Both the position numbers and the translations under genes were made by a program. Shown piece by piece: positions 37,003 through 46,430 of a stretch of DNA of 64,000 nt; the stretch's first letter is position 1; each line of letters opens with the position of its first letter. Under the pieces are notes generated by a model. It did no database searches and was not told the DNA's origin. It saw only the letters and a list, made by a program, of their open reading frames with translations. Source of the stretch: Variovorax paradoxus (GTDB lineage: Bacteria; Pseudomonadota; Gammaproteobacteria; Burkholderiales; Burkholderiaceae_C); NCBI RefSeq assembly GCF_030815975.1, contig NZ_JAUSXL010000002.1, forward strand, positions 248,001 to 312,000, in the 5' to 3' direction.

Positions 37003-37617
37003 CTAGCTGCTGGCGTCGCCCGGTGCGGCCGACGCGTCCTTGTCGTCCTTCTTGCCGAGGCCGATCTTCTTCATGAGGCCGGACATCACGCCAGCCTTTT
37101 CGGCGGGCGGCTCGGCAGCTTCCGGCGCGGCGGCGGGCGGGGGGCCGTAGCGGCTCTGCATCTCGGCCTCGAAGCGCTTGAAGAAGTCGTCGGCGGTCGA
37201 CTTGGCGGCGCCGTCGATGAGCCGCTGGCCCAGCTGGGCGATCTTGCCGCCGACCTGCGCCTGCACGGTGTAGTCGAGCTCGCAGCCAGCCGGTGCCGGC
37301 GCGGCTTCGGCGGCGCCGTCCAGCGGCCGGAGCGTCACGCTGGACGAGCCCTTGGCAAAACCCGCGACGCCGCCCTGCCCTTCGAAGCTGAGCTTGTAGC
37401 CATCGGGCGCCACGATGTCGGACAGCGCGACCTTGCCGCTGAACTTGGCCGACACCGGACCGATCTTGACCGCGAGCGCCACGCTGTACTGGTTGTCGCC
37501 CGTGAGCTCGAACTTGTCGCAGCCGGGAATGCACTTCTTGAGCGTCGCGGGATCGTTGAGCGCTTCCCAGGCCTGTTGTTGGGTGACGCCGAGGCGGCGG
37601 TTGCCGAGCATTTCCAT
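37003..37617 (-). CDS. coxG: CoxG-family (SRPBCC) protein
   Basis: 204-aa protein. Residues 1-150 are a START/SRPBCC fold of the CO dehydrogenase subunit G type (QQQAWEALNDPATLKKCIPGCDKFE). The C-terminal 50 residues are Pro/Ala-rich and end in a Lys-rich MSGLMKKIGLGKKDDKD segment that may touch the membrane. In Oligotropha CoxG anchors CO dehydrogenase at the membrane; the same role here is inferred from context. Confidence 0.9.
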   Translation of the reverse strand: MEMLGNRRLGVTQQQAWEALNDPATLKKCIPGCDKFELTGDNQYSVALAVKIGPVSAKFSGKVALSDIVAPDGYKLSFEGQGGVAGFAKGSSSVTLRPLDGAAEAAPAPAGCELDYTVQAQVGGKIAQLGQRLIDGAAKSTADDFFKRFEAEMQSRYGPPPAAAPEAAEPPAEKAGVMSGLMKKIGLGKKDDKDASAAPGDASS

Positions 37618-37650
37618 GGTGGTTTTTCCTTTTTGGCTTCTGTGAGGTCC

Positions 37651-38865
37651 CTAGCGGCCGGACCGCATCAGGGCGGCGAGGCTGCTCGCGAGTTGTTCGA
37701 GGGCACTGAGATTGTGGACCGCCAGCATCGCGTCCGCATGCCGGTGCAGCACGCCGGCCCCACGCGCCAAAGGGGCGTAGCCCTCGAAGCGCAGCAGCGG
37801 GTTGAGCCACAGCAGGCGGCGCGAGTGGCGCTTGAGCCAGAGCAGCTCGCTTTCGAGCAGCGCCGGCTCGCCGGTGTCGAGCCCGTCGCTGATCACCAGC
37901 ACCAGCGTGCGGCGGCCGGTCAGGCGGCGGGCGTGGCGGTGGCGGAGTTCGGCGAGCGAACTGCCGAGCCGCGTGCCGCCCGCGAAATCGTCGATGGCCA
38001 TGCTGGCTGCACCCAGCATGGCATCGGTGTCGGCCAGCCGGAAGGCCGGCGTGAGATCGGTCAGGCGAGTGCCGAAGGCGAACACGTCGCGCCGCCCGGC
38101 CCGCCGCGTGGAGGCGTGCAGGAAAGCCAGCAGCAGCCGCGCATAGCGTTCCATCGAGCCCGACACGTCGACCAGCACCAGCAGCGGCAACGGCTGCTCG
38201 CGCCGGGCCAGCCGCGGCAGGCGCAGCAATTCGCCGCCGGTGCGCGCAGCCTCGTGCAGCACGCCGGGCCAATGCATGCGCGCATGCTGCCGGCCGGCAT
38301 CGTTGGCCGCGCGCAGCCGGCGCGACGGCACCGAAGGAATCGGCAAGCTGATGTCGCGCGCGAGCCGTTCCACCAATTGGTACTCGGACGCGCCCAGCGC
38401 ATTGAAGTCGGCATGCTGCAGGCGCTGCCGGTCGCTCGATGTCATGGCGGCATCGAACTCGACCTCCTTGTCGGGCTTGGCGGCCGTGGCCGGCCTGGCC
38501 GGATCGCGCGGCGCCGTGAGGGCCTCGCGCACGCGCGGGCGCCGCTTCGAGGGCTCGGCCTTGCCTTCGGCGCTCGGCAGCATCTGCGCGATCAGCTTGT
38601 TGGCCAGCTCGGGGTCGCGGAACCAGGCATCGAAGAGCTCGCGGAACACCATGCGGTCCTGCTCGCGGCTCACCATGACGGCTTCCATCGCGGCGCCCAG
38701 GTCGAGCCTGCTTTCCACGCCGACCAGCGTGGCTGCTTCGGCCGCCAGCGCAATGCGCATGGCATCGGTGCGAACGCCGGCGCGGCGCAGGGCGCGGCCG
38801 AAGGCCGTGATGTTGCCGGCCAGCTTGCCGCTGCGTACGTCGCCGAGTTGCTGGATGCCGGCCAT
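37651..38865 (-). CDS. CoxE-like VWA-domain protein
   Basis: 404-aa protein with a von Willebrand A domain at about 225-400. The metal-ion site is DVSGSM, then GGTRLGSSL and VISDGLDTG. It pairs with the MoxR ATPase encoded just upstream, as CoxD and CoxE do. In Oligotropha CoxD/CoxE help build the active-site metal cluster, but this operon encodes a form II enzyme that lacks the copper ligand, so the exact job may differ. Confidence 0.9.
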   Translation of the reverse strand: MAGIQQLGDVRSGKLAGNITAFGRALRRAGVRTDAMRIALAAEAATLVGVESRLDLGAAMEAVMVSREQDRMVFRELFDAWFRDPELANKLIAQMLPSAEGKAEPSKRRPRVREALTAPRDPARPATAAKPDKEVEFDAAMTSSDRQRLQHADFNALGASEYQLVERLARDISLPIPSVPSRRLRAANDAGRQHARMHWPGVLHEAARTGGELLRLPRLARREQPLPLLVLVDVSGSMERYARLLLAFLHASTRRAGRRDVFAFGTRLTDLTPAFRLADTDAMLGAASMAIDDFAGGTRLGSSLAELRHRHARRLTGRRTLVLVISDGLDTGEPALLESELLWLKRHSRRLLWLNPLLRFEGYAPLARGAGVLHRHADAMLAVHNLSALEQLASSLAALMRSGR

Positions 38866-38892
38866 GTGGGAGGCCCGGAGCTTCGGCCGCGC

Positions 38893-39795
38893 TCAGGGCG
38901 CGACCGGCTCCTCGGGTTTCAGCAGATCGGATGCCAGCTCGCGCGTGAGCGCCGCCACGTCGTCGCGCTGCTTGAACAGGATGCCGGCGGTGTCGACCAC
39001 CACTTCGGGGTCGAGCTCGACCGTGTCGAGCGCAATCAGCGCTCTCGCCCACTCGACGCTCTCGGCGATGCCGGGCGCGCGCTGGAAGGCATTGACGAAG
39101 GGGGCATCGCGCAGCCGCGCAACGAAGGCCGCCACCTGGGCCGAGAGCTTCTCGCCGGCCTGCGGCACCTGGGCCCGCACGATGGCAAGTTCGCGTTCGC
39201 GTTCCGGATAGTCGAGCCAGTGGTAGAGGCAGCGCCGCTTGACCGCGTCGTTGAGCTCGCGCGTGCGGTTGCTCGTGAGGATGGTGACCGGCGGCACCAC
39301 GGCGCGCACAGTGCCGAGCTCGGGAATGCTGACCTGGTACTCGCCCAGGTATTCGAGCAGGAAGGCCTCGAAGGGCTCGTCGGCGCGGTCCACTTCGTCG
39401 ATCAGCAGCACGGCGCCCGGCGCGGGCGTCTGCAGGGCCTGCAGCAGCGGACGGCGGATCAGGTAGTGCGGCTGGTAGACCTCGGCTTCGACGTCGCGCG
39501 CCGCGCCTGTCGCTTCGGCAGCGCGCATGTGCAAGAGCTGCGCGGCGTAGTTCCATTCGTAGAGCGCCTCGCGCTGCTCCAGTCCGTCGTAGCACTGCAG
39601 GCGCAGCAGCTCGCGGTTGAGCGCGGTCGACAGCGCCTTGGCCAGTTCGGTCTTGCCGACACCGGGCTCGCCCTCGAGCAGCAGCGGGCGCTGCAGCCTG
39701 AGCGCGAGGAACACGGCCGTGGCCAGCCGGCGGTCGGCAAAGTAGCCGGCCTGCATCAAGCCTTCGGAGAGGGAATCAATGGTCGGAAAGATCAT
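38893..39795 (-). CDS. MoxR-family AAA+ ATPase (CoxD-like)
   Basis: 300-aa ATPase. Walker A is LLEGEPGVGKTELAKAL, Walker B is AVLLIDEVDRAD, sensor 1 is TSNRTREL, and the MoxR C-terminal lid follows. It probably works as a chaperone with the VWA protein downstream in maturing the molybdenum hydroxylase. It is in the middle of the minus-strand operon. Confidence 0.93.
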   Translation of the reverse strand: MIFPTIDSLSEGLMQAGYFADRRLATAVFLALRLQRPLLLEGEPGVGKTELAKALSTALNRELLRLQCYDGLEQREALYEWNYAAQLLHMRAAEATGAARDVEAEVYQPHYLIRRPLLQALQTPAPGAVLLIDEVDRADEPFEAFLLEYLGEYQVSIPELGTVRAVVPPVTILTSNRTRELNDAVKRRCLYHWLDYPERERELAIVRAQVPQAGEKLSAQVAAFVARLRDAPFVNAFQRAPGIAESVEWARALIALDTVELDPEVVVDTAGILFKQRDDVAALTRELASDLLKPEEPVAP

Positions 39796-39865
39796 GGCGA
39801 AGCGTAGCGGAAGACGCGGGGGTGTCGCGCCTTCCGGCCTGCGAGCGGTGGCGGCGCTGGCCCGT

Positions 39866-40657
39866 TCAGCCCAGGGCCTTGGTGACAGCCCGCTGCGTCA
39901 GCACGCTGATCAGGTTGGCGCGGTAAGCCGCCGAGGCATGCAGGTCGCTGTTGAGCTCGCTCGCGTCGATCTTCACGGCCGCGGCGGCTGCCGCAGTGAA
40001 GCTCTTGTTGAGCGCATCTTCGAGCCCCGCGTGGCGGAACACGCCGTTGCCCGCGCCGGTGATGGCCACGCGCACGCCGCTGTCGAACTGCGCAAGGAAC
40101 ACGCCGACCAGCGGAAAGTTAGAGGCCTTCTGGCGCAGCTTCTCGTACACGGCGCGCTTCGGAATCGGAAAGCGGATGGCGGTGATCAGCTCGTCTTCTT
40201 CCAGCGCCGTGGTGAAGAGGCCGAGGAAGAAATCGTCCGCAGCGATCTCGCGCTTGGAAGTGATGACCGTTGCATCCGCACCCAGCACTGCGCTGGGATA
40301 GCAGGCTGCCGGATCGTTGTTGGCCACCGAGCCGCCGATGGTGCCCATCGCGCGCACCTGCCGGTCGCCGATGCGCCCGGCCAGGTCGGCCAGCGCCGGG
40401 AAGGCGGCTTTCACGTCGGCGTTGTTCTGCACGTCGAGGTGGCGCGACATCGCACCGATGGTGATCGTGCTGCCGTCTTTCCTGATGCCGGTGAGCTCCT
40501 TGATGCCGCCCAGGTCGACGAGCTGCTCGGGCGCCGACAGCCTGAGCTTCATGGAGGCGAGCAGCGTCTGGCCACCGGCCAGCGGCTTGGCGCCGGCGGC
40601 AACGAGTTTGGCCGCATCGGCCACGGTGGCCGGCCGTTCGAGTGTGAAGGCGTACAT
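39866..40657 (-). CDS. coxM: FAD-binding subunit of molybdenum hydroxylase (CoxM type)
   Basis: 263-aa medium subunit that carries FAD and passes electrons to the quinone pool or another acceptor. The FAD-binding motifs AGGQTLLASMK (about 27-37) and TIGGSVANNDPAACYP (about 110-125) are present. The length is close to the family norm. The S-L-M transcription order (S first, M third) is the arrangement of form II cox operons. Confidence 0.95.
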   Translation of the reverse strand: MYAFTLERPATVADAAKLVAAGAKPLAGGQTLLASMKLRLSAPEQLVDLGGIKELTGIRKDGSTITIGAMSRHLDVQNNADVKAAFPALADLAGRIGDRQVRAMGTIGGSVANNDPAACYPSAVLGADATVITSKREIAADDFFLGLFTTALEEDELITAIRFPIPKRAVYEKLRQKASNFPLVGVFLAQFDSGVRVAITGAGNGVFRHAGLEDALNKSFTAAAAAAVKIDASELNSDLHASAAYRANLISVLTQRAVTKALG

Positions 40658-40678
40658 GGTTTGTGATTCCTTCTATGT

Positions 40679-43129
40679 TCAGGGGGCCGGGCGGCCTTGG
40701 GTGCTTGCGGAGAGCGAGGGCTCCTGCGGCTGCGAAACTCGCGCCGCACTCCCGCTGCCTTTTTGCATCGCTTCCCAGACGCGGCTGGACGATGCGGGCA
40801 TGTCGAGGTCCTTGACGCCCAGCGGCGCCAGTGCGTCGAGCACGGCATTGATCACGGCCGGCGGCGAGCCGATGGCTCCCGCTTCGCCGCAGCCCTTGGT
40901 GCCCAGCGGGTTGTGCGTGCACGGGGTGCACACGGTGTCGAGATTGAACTGCGGAAAGTCGGCGGCTCTGGGCATGGCGTAGTCCATGAAGCTGCCTGTG
41001 AGCAACTGGCCGCTCTCGTTGTCGTAGACGCAGTTCTCGAGCAGCGCCTGGCCGATTCCCTGCACCAGCCCGCCGTGCACCTGGCCCTCGACGATCATCG
41101 GGTTGATGATGGTGCCGAAGTCGTCCACCGCAGTGAAGCGGTCCACGCGGACCTCGCCGGTCTGCTTGTCGATCTCGACCTCGCAGATGTAGGTACCGCC
41201 CGGGAAGGTGAAGTTGGTCGGATCGTAGAAGGCGGTTTCGTTCAGGCCGGGCTCGAGCTTGTCGAGCGGGTAGTTGTGCGGCACGTAGGCCGTGAGCGCC
41301 ACCTGGCCGAACGGGATCTTCTTGTCGGTGCCCTTGACCGTGAACTCGCCGTTGGCAAACTCGATGTCGGCGTCGCTCGCCTCCATCAAATGCGCGGCGA
41401 TCTTCTTGGCCTTGGTCTCGATCTTGTCGAGCGCCTTCATGATGGCCGCACCGCCCACCGAAATGGAGCGCGAGCCGTAGGTGCCCATGCCGAAGGGCAC
41501 GCGGCCGGTGTCGCCATGGACCACGTCGACGTTGTCGACCGGAATGCCCAGGCGCGCCGCCACCACCTGCGCAAAGGTGGTTTCGTGCCCCTGTCCATGG
41601 CTGTGCGAACCGGTGAACACGGTCACGCTGCCGGTCGGGTGCACGCGGATCTCGCCGCACTCGAACAGGCCGGCCCGCGCACCGAGCGCCCCCGCGATGT
41701 TCGACGGCGCAATGCCGCAGGCCTCGATGTAGCTCGAGTAGCCCATGCCGCGCAGCTTGCCCGCGGCCTCGCTGGCCGACTTGCGCTGCGCGTAGCCATC
41801 GACATCGGCCAGCACACGCGACTTGTCCATGCATGCGTGGAAATCGCCCGTGTCGTACTGCAGCGCCACTGGCGTCTGGTAGGGAAAGGTGGTGATGAAG
41901 TTGCGCTTGCGGATCTCGTCCTGGCCCAGGTTCATTTCCCAGGCGCAGCGCGACACCAGCCGCTCGAGCAGGTAGGTGGCCTCGGGCCGGCCCGCGCCGC
42001 GGTAGGCATCGACCGGCGCGGTGTTGGTGAACCAGGCATCGACCTCGACGTAGATCTGCGGCGTGGTGTACTGGCCCGCGAGCAGCGTGGCATAGAGGAT
42101 GGTCGGCACCGCGGTCGAGAAGGTCGACAGGTAGGCGCCGAGGTTGGCGTCGGTGTGCACCCGCATCGCGAGGAACTTGCCTTGACTGTCCAATGCCATC
42201 TCGGCATGGCTCACATGGTCGCGGCCGTGCGCATCGGACAGGAAGCACTCCGAGCGCTCCGCCGTCCACTTGATGTTGCGGTTGAGCTGCTTGGCGGCCC
42301 AGGTCAGGCACACGTCTTCGGCATAGAGAAAAATCTTGGAGCCGAAGCCGCCGCCCACGTCGGGCGCGATCACGCGCACCTTGTGCTCGGGCAGCCCCAG
42401 CACAAAGGCCGTCATCAAGAGGCGCTCGACGTGCGGGTTCTGGTTGGACACATAGAGTGTGTAGTCGTCGGTGCCGCGGCTGTAGCTGCCGATGGCCACG
42501 CGCGGCTCGATGGGGTTGGGCACCAGCCGGTTGTTGACGAGGTCGAGCTTGGTCACGTGCGCGGCGTTGGTGAACACCGCATCGACGGCGGCCTTGTCGC
42601 CCAGCGCCCACTTGTAGCACTGGTTGTCGGGCGCTTCGTCGTGCAAGGTGACGCCGCTGGCCTTCTTTGCCGCATCGGCCACGCTCACGAGCGCGGGCAG
42701 CACGTCGTAGTCGACCACCACGGCCTCGGCCGCGTTCTTGGCCTGCTCGACCGTCTCGGCCACCACCATGGCCACATGGTCGCCCACGTAGCGCACCTTG
42801 TTGATCGCGAGGATCGGGTGCATCGGCTCCTTCATGGGGGTGCCGTCGGGGTTGTTGATGAGCCAGCCGCAAGGCAGGCCCCCCATCTTGCCCTCGATGT
42901 CCTTGCCGCTGAAGATGCCGACCACGCCGGGCATCTTGAGCGCCTCGGCGGTGTCGACCGACTTGACGACGGCGTGGGCGTGCGGCGAGCGCACGAAGAC
43001 CGCATGGCTCTGGTTGGCCAGCGTGATGTCATCGGTGTAGTTGCCCGCGCCGGTCAGGAAGCGATAGTCTTCCTTGCGCCGAAGCGCCTCGCCGATGTGG
43101 GGCAGGTTCGAGAAGTCGGAGGCACCCAT
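40679..43129 (-). CDS. coxL: Molybdopterin-binding large subunit, form II CoxL type
   Basis: 816-aa catalytic subunit of a xanthine dehydrogenase-family hydroxylase, binding molybdopterin cytosine dinucleotide. It has PDVGGGFGSK (about 257), GSHSHGQGHETTFAQ and the catalytic Glu in CGEAGAIGSPPAV. The active-site loop reads AYRGAGR (375-381), the form II signature. Form I CO dehydrogenases have AYxCSFR with the Cys that binds copper, so oxidation of CO is doubtful and an aldehyde or other small substrate is as likely. The start is 13 bases after coxS. Confidence 0.95.
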   Translation of the reverse strand: MGASDFSNLPHIGEALRRKEDYRFLTGAGNYTDDITLANQSHAVFVRSPHAHAVVKSVDTAEALKMPGVVGIFSGKDIEGKMGGLPCGWLINNPDGTPMKEPMHPILAINKVRYVGDHVAMVVAETVEQAKNAAEAVVVDYDVLPALVSVADAAKKASGVTLHDEAPDNQCYKWALGDKAAVDAVFTNAAHVTKLDLVNNRLVPNPIEPRVAIGSYSRGTDDYTLYVSNQNPHVERLLMTAFVLGLPEHKVRVIAPDVGGGFGSKIFLYAEDVCLTWAAKQLNRNIKWTAERSECFLSDAHGRDHVSHAEMALDSQGKFLAMRVHTDANLGAYLSTFSTAVPTILYATLLAGQYTTPQIYVEVDAWFTNTAPVDAYRGAGRPEATYLLERLVSRCAWEMNLGQDEIRKRNFITTFPYQTPVALQYDTGDFHACMDKSRVLADVDGYAQRKSASEAAGKLRGMGYSSYIEACGIAPSNIAGALGARAGLFECGEIRVHPTGSVTVFTGSHSHGQGHETTFAQVVAARLGIPVDNVDVVHGDTGRVPFGMGTYGSRSISVGGAAIMKALDKIETKAKKIAAHLMEASDADIEFANGEFTVKGTDKKIPFGQVALTAYVPHNYPLDKLEPGLNETAFYDPTNFTFPGGTYICEVEIDKQTGEVRVDRFTAVDDFGTIINPMIVEGQVHGGLVQGIGQALLENCVYDNESGQLLTGSFMDYAMPRAADFPQFNLDTVCTPCTHNPLGTKGCGEAGAIGSPPAVINAVLDALAPLGVKDLDMPASSSRVWEAMQKGSGSAARVSQPQEPSLSASTQGRPAP

Positions 43130-43142
43130 GATGTTGCTCCCT

Positions 43143-43640
<498 letters not shown>

Positions 43641-43821
43641 TTGGCTGTCTCCGTTGAAGGTGATGGCTGGTTCAGCGAAAGGCATCTTGGATGCCGGCCC
43701 GGTGCACTATCCTAGGCAAAACCCTCGCCGCTTGCGCAGCGCGTACGAAATTCTCAAAATGAAACAACTTGCGGCCCGGCAAGTTCAGAAAAAAGACGCC
43801 CCACCCGAGCCACCCGATCCG
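43641..43821. promoter_or_regulatory. Divergent control region between coxS and the GAF/Fis regulator
   Basis: About 180 bases that must carry the promoters for both directions. It contains a 7-bp inverted repeat AACTTGC-N6-GCAAGTT at 43766-43785 and the AT-richer stretch GAAATTCTCAAAATGAAAC at 43747-43765. Either could be an operator for the adjacent regulator. No consensus sigma-54 element was found. Confidence 0.45.
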
Positions 43822-44958
43822 ATGTCCGCCTCCATCGTTGCGCCCCCGCCCGAACGTTCCGTCGCCATTGCGCAGGCGCGCCGGGAGCTGATCCATGGCG
43901 AAGCCTCCCGCTCGCGGGGCAGCGCGCGTGTCGAGCCGTGGATCCTGCGTTCCTGGGAGCGCTGCATGGAAGCGGGATGCCAGCCGCAGCAGCGGATCAC
44001 CTTCGAGCCCGTGGCCAAGTCGGCCGTGCGCGACGTGGCCGAGCGCAACCGGGCGCTGGTCTCGGCGGCCCGGCCGGTGATCGAGCGGCTGTCCCGCGCC
44101 ATTGTCGACACGCGCTATTTCGCCGTCCTGACCGATGCCGACGGCATCGTGGTCGACGTGGGTCCGCTGCCCGACGGCACCGACACCGCCAGCCGCTATG
44201 CCCGCAACATCGCCCGCGTGGGCGTCGACCTGTCGGAGCGCGCGGTCGGCACCAGCGCCATCAGCACCGCGCTGGCCGAGCAGGAATCGGTGTGGCTGCA
44301 CCGCGGTGAACATTTCTTCGAGGACACCAGCGTCTACAGCTGCGCCGGGGCGCCGCTCTTCGGCCCCCAGGGCAACTGCATCGGCATGCTCGACCTGACC
44401 GGCGTGCAGGCGCTGGAGCGGCCGGAGCTGCGGCACCTGGCCACGCTTTCGGCGCGCAGCATCGAGAACGTGCTGGTGATGAACGAGCCCTGCGAGTTGC
44501 GGCTGCATCTCTCGTGGCCGGGCTGCCCGGGCGGCGAAGCCACCGAGGGGCTGCTGTGCATCGATGCCGGCGGCACCGTATCGGGCGCCAATGCCGCTGC
44601 GCGGCAGATGCTGCACCAGCCGCTGGCGCGCAGCCATGCGCCGCAGTGCAACGACCTGTTCGCGCTGCCGCTCGCGATGCTGTTCGATGCGGCCCGGCGC
44701 GGCGACGCCGTGCTCGAGGTGCCGCTCTGGTCGGGGCTGCGCGTGCAGGTCCGGCCCCAGCGCGGCGGCAAGGGCTCGCCGGGCGCGCTGCCCGAAGCCC
44801 GGCCGCGGCTGCGCGACGTGGAAGCCGCCCTGATCCGCAAGGCCGTGACCGACGCCCGCGGCAACGTGGCCGAAGCCGCGCGCACCCTCGGCATCAGCCG
44901 CGCCACGGTCTACCGCAAGCTGTGGCGCGGCCGTGCTTCAACTGATACTCCAGGCTGA
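43822..44958 (+). CDS. GAF-Fis transcriptional regulator lacking the AAA+ domain
   Basis: 378-aa regulator divergent from the cox operon. The N-terminal half matches the AcoR-type sensor region (RSWERCMEAG, then the GAF segment VGTSAISTALAEQESVWLHRGEHFF). The C-terminus is a Fis-type helix-turn-helix (LIRKAVTDARGNVAEAARTLGISRATVYRKL). The central sigma-54-activating ATPase domain of AcoR is missing, so it should work at sigma-70 promoters. It probably controls the neighbouring cox operon. The start is uncertain: ATG 43759 is in frame 21 codons earlier, and neither has a strong ribosome site. Confidence 0.85.
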   Translation: MSASIVAPPPERSVAIAQARRELIHGEASRSRGSARVEPWILRSWERCMEAGCQPQQRITFEPVAKSAVRDVAERNRALVSAARPVIERLSRAIVDTRYFAVLTDADGIVVDVGPLPDGTDTASRYARNIARVGVDLSERAVGTSAISTALAEQESVWLHRGEHFFEDTSVYSCAGAPLFGPQGNCIGMLDLTGVQALERPELRHLATLSARSIENVLVMNEPCELRLHLSWPGCPGGEATEGLLCIDAGGTVSGANAAARQMLHQPLARSHAPQCNDLFALPLAMLFDAARRGDAVLEVPLWSGLRVQVRPQRGGKGSPGALPEARPRLRDVEAALIRKAVTDARGNVAEAARTLGISRATVYRKLWRGRASTDTPG

Positions 44959-44971
44959 CTGCCTTTGCCAG

Positions 44972-45066
44972 AAACACCGCGGAACCGGCTTTGCCGGGCC
45001 GCTGGTGTTGCCCCCGGTAGGGGGTTGGCGAAGCGACACGAAGTGCGCGAAGACTGGGGGCGAGCC
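44972..45066 (+). repeat. Interspersed intergenic repeat, copy 2
   Basis: About 95 bp, roughly 90 percent identical to the sequence at 7097-7192 and in opposite orientation. The shared core includes ACCGGCTTTGCCGGGCC, TGTTGCCCCCGGTAGGGGGT and CGACACGAAGTGCGCGAAG. It fills the gap between the regulator and the convergent NTF2-like gene, so it may also serve as a two-way transcript end. Confidence 0.88.
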
Positions 45067-45069
45067 TAC

Positions 45070-45447
45070 TCACGCGCCTACAGGCACCTTGTCGAGGAAA
45101 CCGGTGACCGACTGCAGCTTGCCGGCGTCGAGCCGGGCGAAGTCGGTGCCCTGGATCAGGTCTTCGGCGCCGCTCGGCCCCAGGGTCCACGAAAAGCGCA
45201 GGTTGTCGCCATGCGCCTCGGGCTTGCCGAACAGGTTGAAGCGGAAACCCGGATAGCGCTGGTGCACGGCACTGATCAATGCGCCGATCTGCTCACGGCC
45301 GCTGGCCTGCGCCAGCGGATCGGCGTAGTGCGCATCGGCGGTCCAGGCGGCTGCGATCAACTCGGCGCGGCGCGCGGCATCGGTTTCGTTCCAGACGGCG
45401 ATGTAGCGTTGGGCAATGGCGGCGGCGTCGTGTGCGGCGGTGTTCAT
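45070..45447 (-). CDS. NTF2/SnoaL-like protein
   Basis: 125-aa protein with the NTF2-like cone fold pattern: an N-terminal helix pair (AQRYIAVWNETDAARRAELIAAAW), ADAHYADPLAQASG, then beta strands. This fold serves isomerases, lyases and simple ligand binders, and nothing points to a specific reaction. It lies beyond the tup operon on the same strand, 122 bases from tupA. Confidence 0.82.
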   Translation of the reverse strand: MNTAAHDAAAIAQRYIAVWNETDAARRAELIAAAWTADAHYADPLAQASGREQIGALISAVHQRYPGFRFNLFGKPEAHGDNLRFSWTLGPSGAEDLIQGTDFARLDAGKLQSVTGFLDKVPVGA

Positions 45448-45569
45448 GATGACGATTCCTTTCGAGGGTTCGACCCGCAACATCGCGGGGTGAAGGAATG
45501 GTCGCGCCGGGTGCGCGCGGCGTCGATGACCTCGCAGGTCATGCAGCGATGCGCAGCCGCACGCGCCGG

Positions 45570-46430
45570 TCAATTCGACAGCGCGTTGGGAAAGAACAGC
45601 TGCTCGCCGCCGATCTTGTAGGCCGCAATGGTCTGCTGTCCGGCCGGCGAGATCACCCAGTCGACGAACTTCTGCGCGCCTTTGCTGTTGAGCGAGGGGA
45701 ATTTCGCCGGGCTCACGACCATCACGCCATATTGATTGAACAGCCGCTTGTCGCCCTCGACCAGCACCGCCAGGCCCGCGCGGTTCTTGAAGCTGAGCCA
45801 GGTGCCGCGGTCGGCCAGCACATAGGCGCCGGACGAAGCCGCGATGTTCAGCGCCGGCCCCATGCCGCAGCCGCACTCCTTGTAGCCCGCGCCCTTGCGC
45901 TCGTTGGGCACCGGCTGCCCCGCCGCGGCCACGCCGGTCTGCGTCCAGAGGCGGCGCTCGGCCGCGTCGGTGCCGCTCTTGTCGCCGCGCGACACGAAAG
46001 GCGCATTGGCGGCCGCGATCTTACTGAGCGCGGCGACGATGTCGCCGCCCTTCGCGGCCACCGGGTCGGCCTGTGGCCCCACCAGCACGAAGTCGTTGTA
46101 CATCACCGGGTAGCGCCTGGCGCTGAAGCCTTCGGCCACGAACTTCTCCTCGGCCGCGGTGTCGTGCACGAACAGCACGTCGGCATCGCCGCGCTTGGCC
46201 ATGTCGATGGCCTGGCCGGTGCCCACCGCCACCACCTTGACGTCGATGTCGCTGGCCTTCTTGAAAGCCGGCAGCAGGTGCGAGAACAGGCCCGACTGCT
46301 CGGTGGACGTGGTCGAGGCCATGGTGATGGTCTCGGCGTGCGCGGCCCCCGCGGCCAGCAGGAAAACGGCAACGGCCAGCGAGGCGCGGACGCCCGCGCT
46401 TGCGCGGTGCTGCTTGAAGAACAGATTCAT
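45570..46430 (-). CDS. tupA: Tungstate-type ABC transporter substrate-binding protein
   Basis: 286-aa periplasmic protein with a signal peptide (VAVFLLAAGAAHA). The oxyanion-binding motif TTSTEQSGLFSHLLPAF is that of TupA/WtpA rather than ModA. Conserved VGTGQAIDMAKRGDADVLFVHD and FVSRGDKSGTD segments are also present. It should bind tungstate, or possibly molybdate, for uptake through TupB and TupC. A CGCG cluster (GYKECGCGMG) is an unusual insertion of two Cys. Confidence 0.9.
   Translation of the reverse strand: MNLFFKQHRASAGVRASLAVAVFLLAAGAAHAETITMASTTSTEQSGLFSHLLPAFKKASDIDVKVVAVGTGQAIDMAKRGDADVLFVHDTAAEEKFVAEGFSARRYPVMYNDFVLVGPQADPVAAKGGDIVAALSKIAAANAPFVSRGDKSGTDAAERRLWTQTGVAAAGQPVPNERKGAGYKECGCGMGPALNIAASSGAYVLADRGTWLSFKNRAGLAVLVEGDKRLFNQYGVMVVSPAKFPSLNSKGAQKFVDWVISPAGQQTIAAYKIGGEQLFFPNALSN

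Noticed and set aside
40679..43129. Naming the coxSLM products a true CO dehydrogenase
   Set aside because: The active-site loop is AYRGAGR, lacking the Cys that binds copper in form I CO dehydrogenases.
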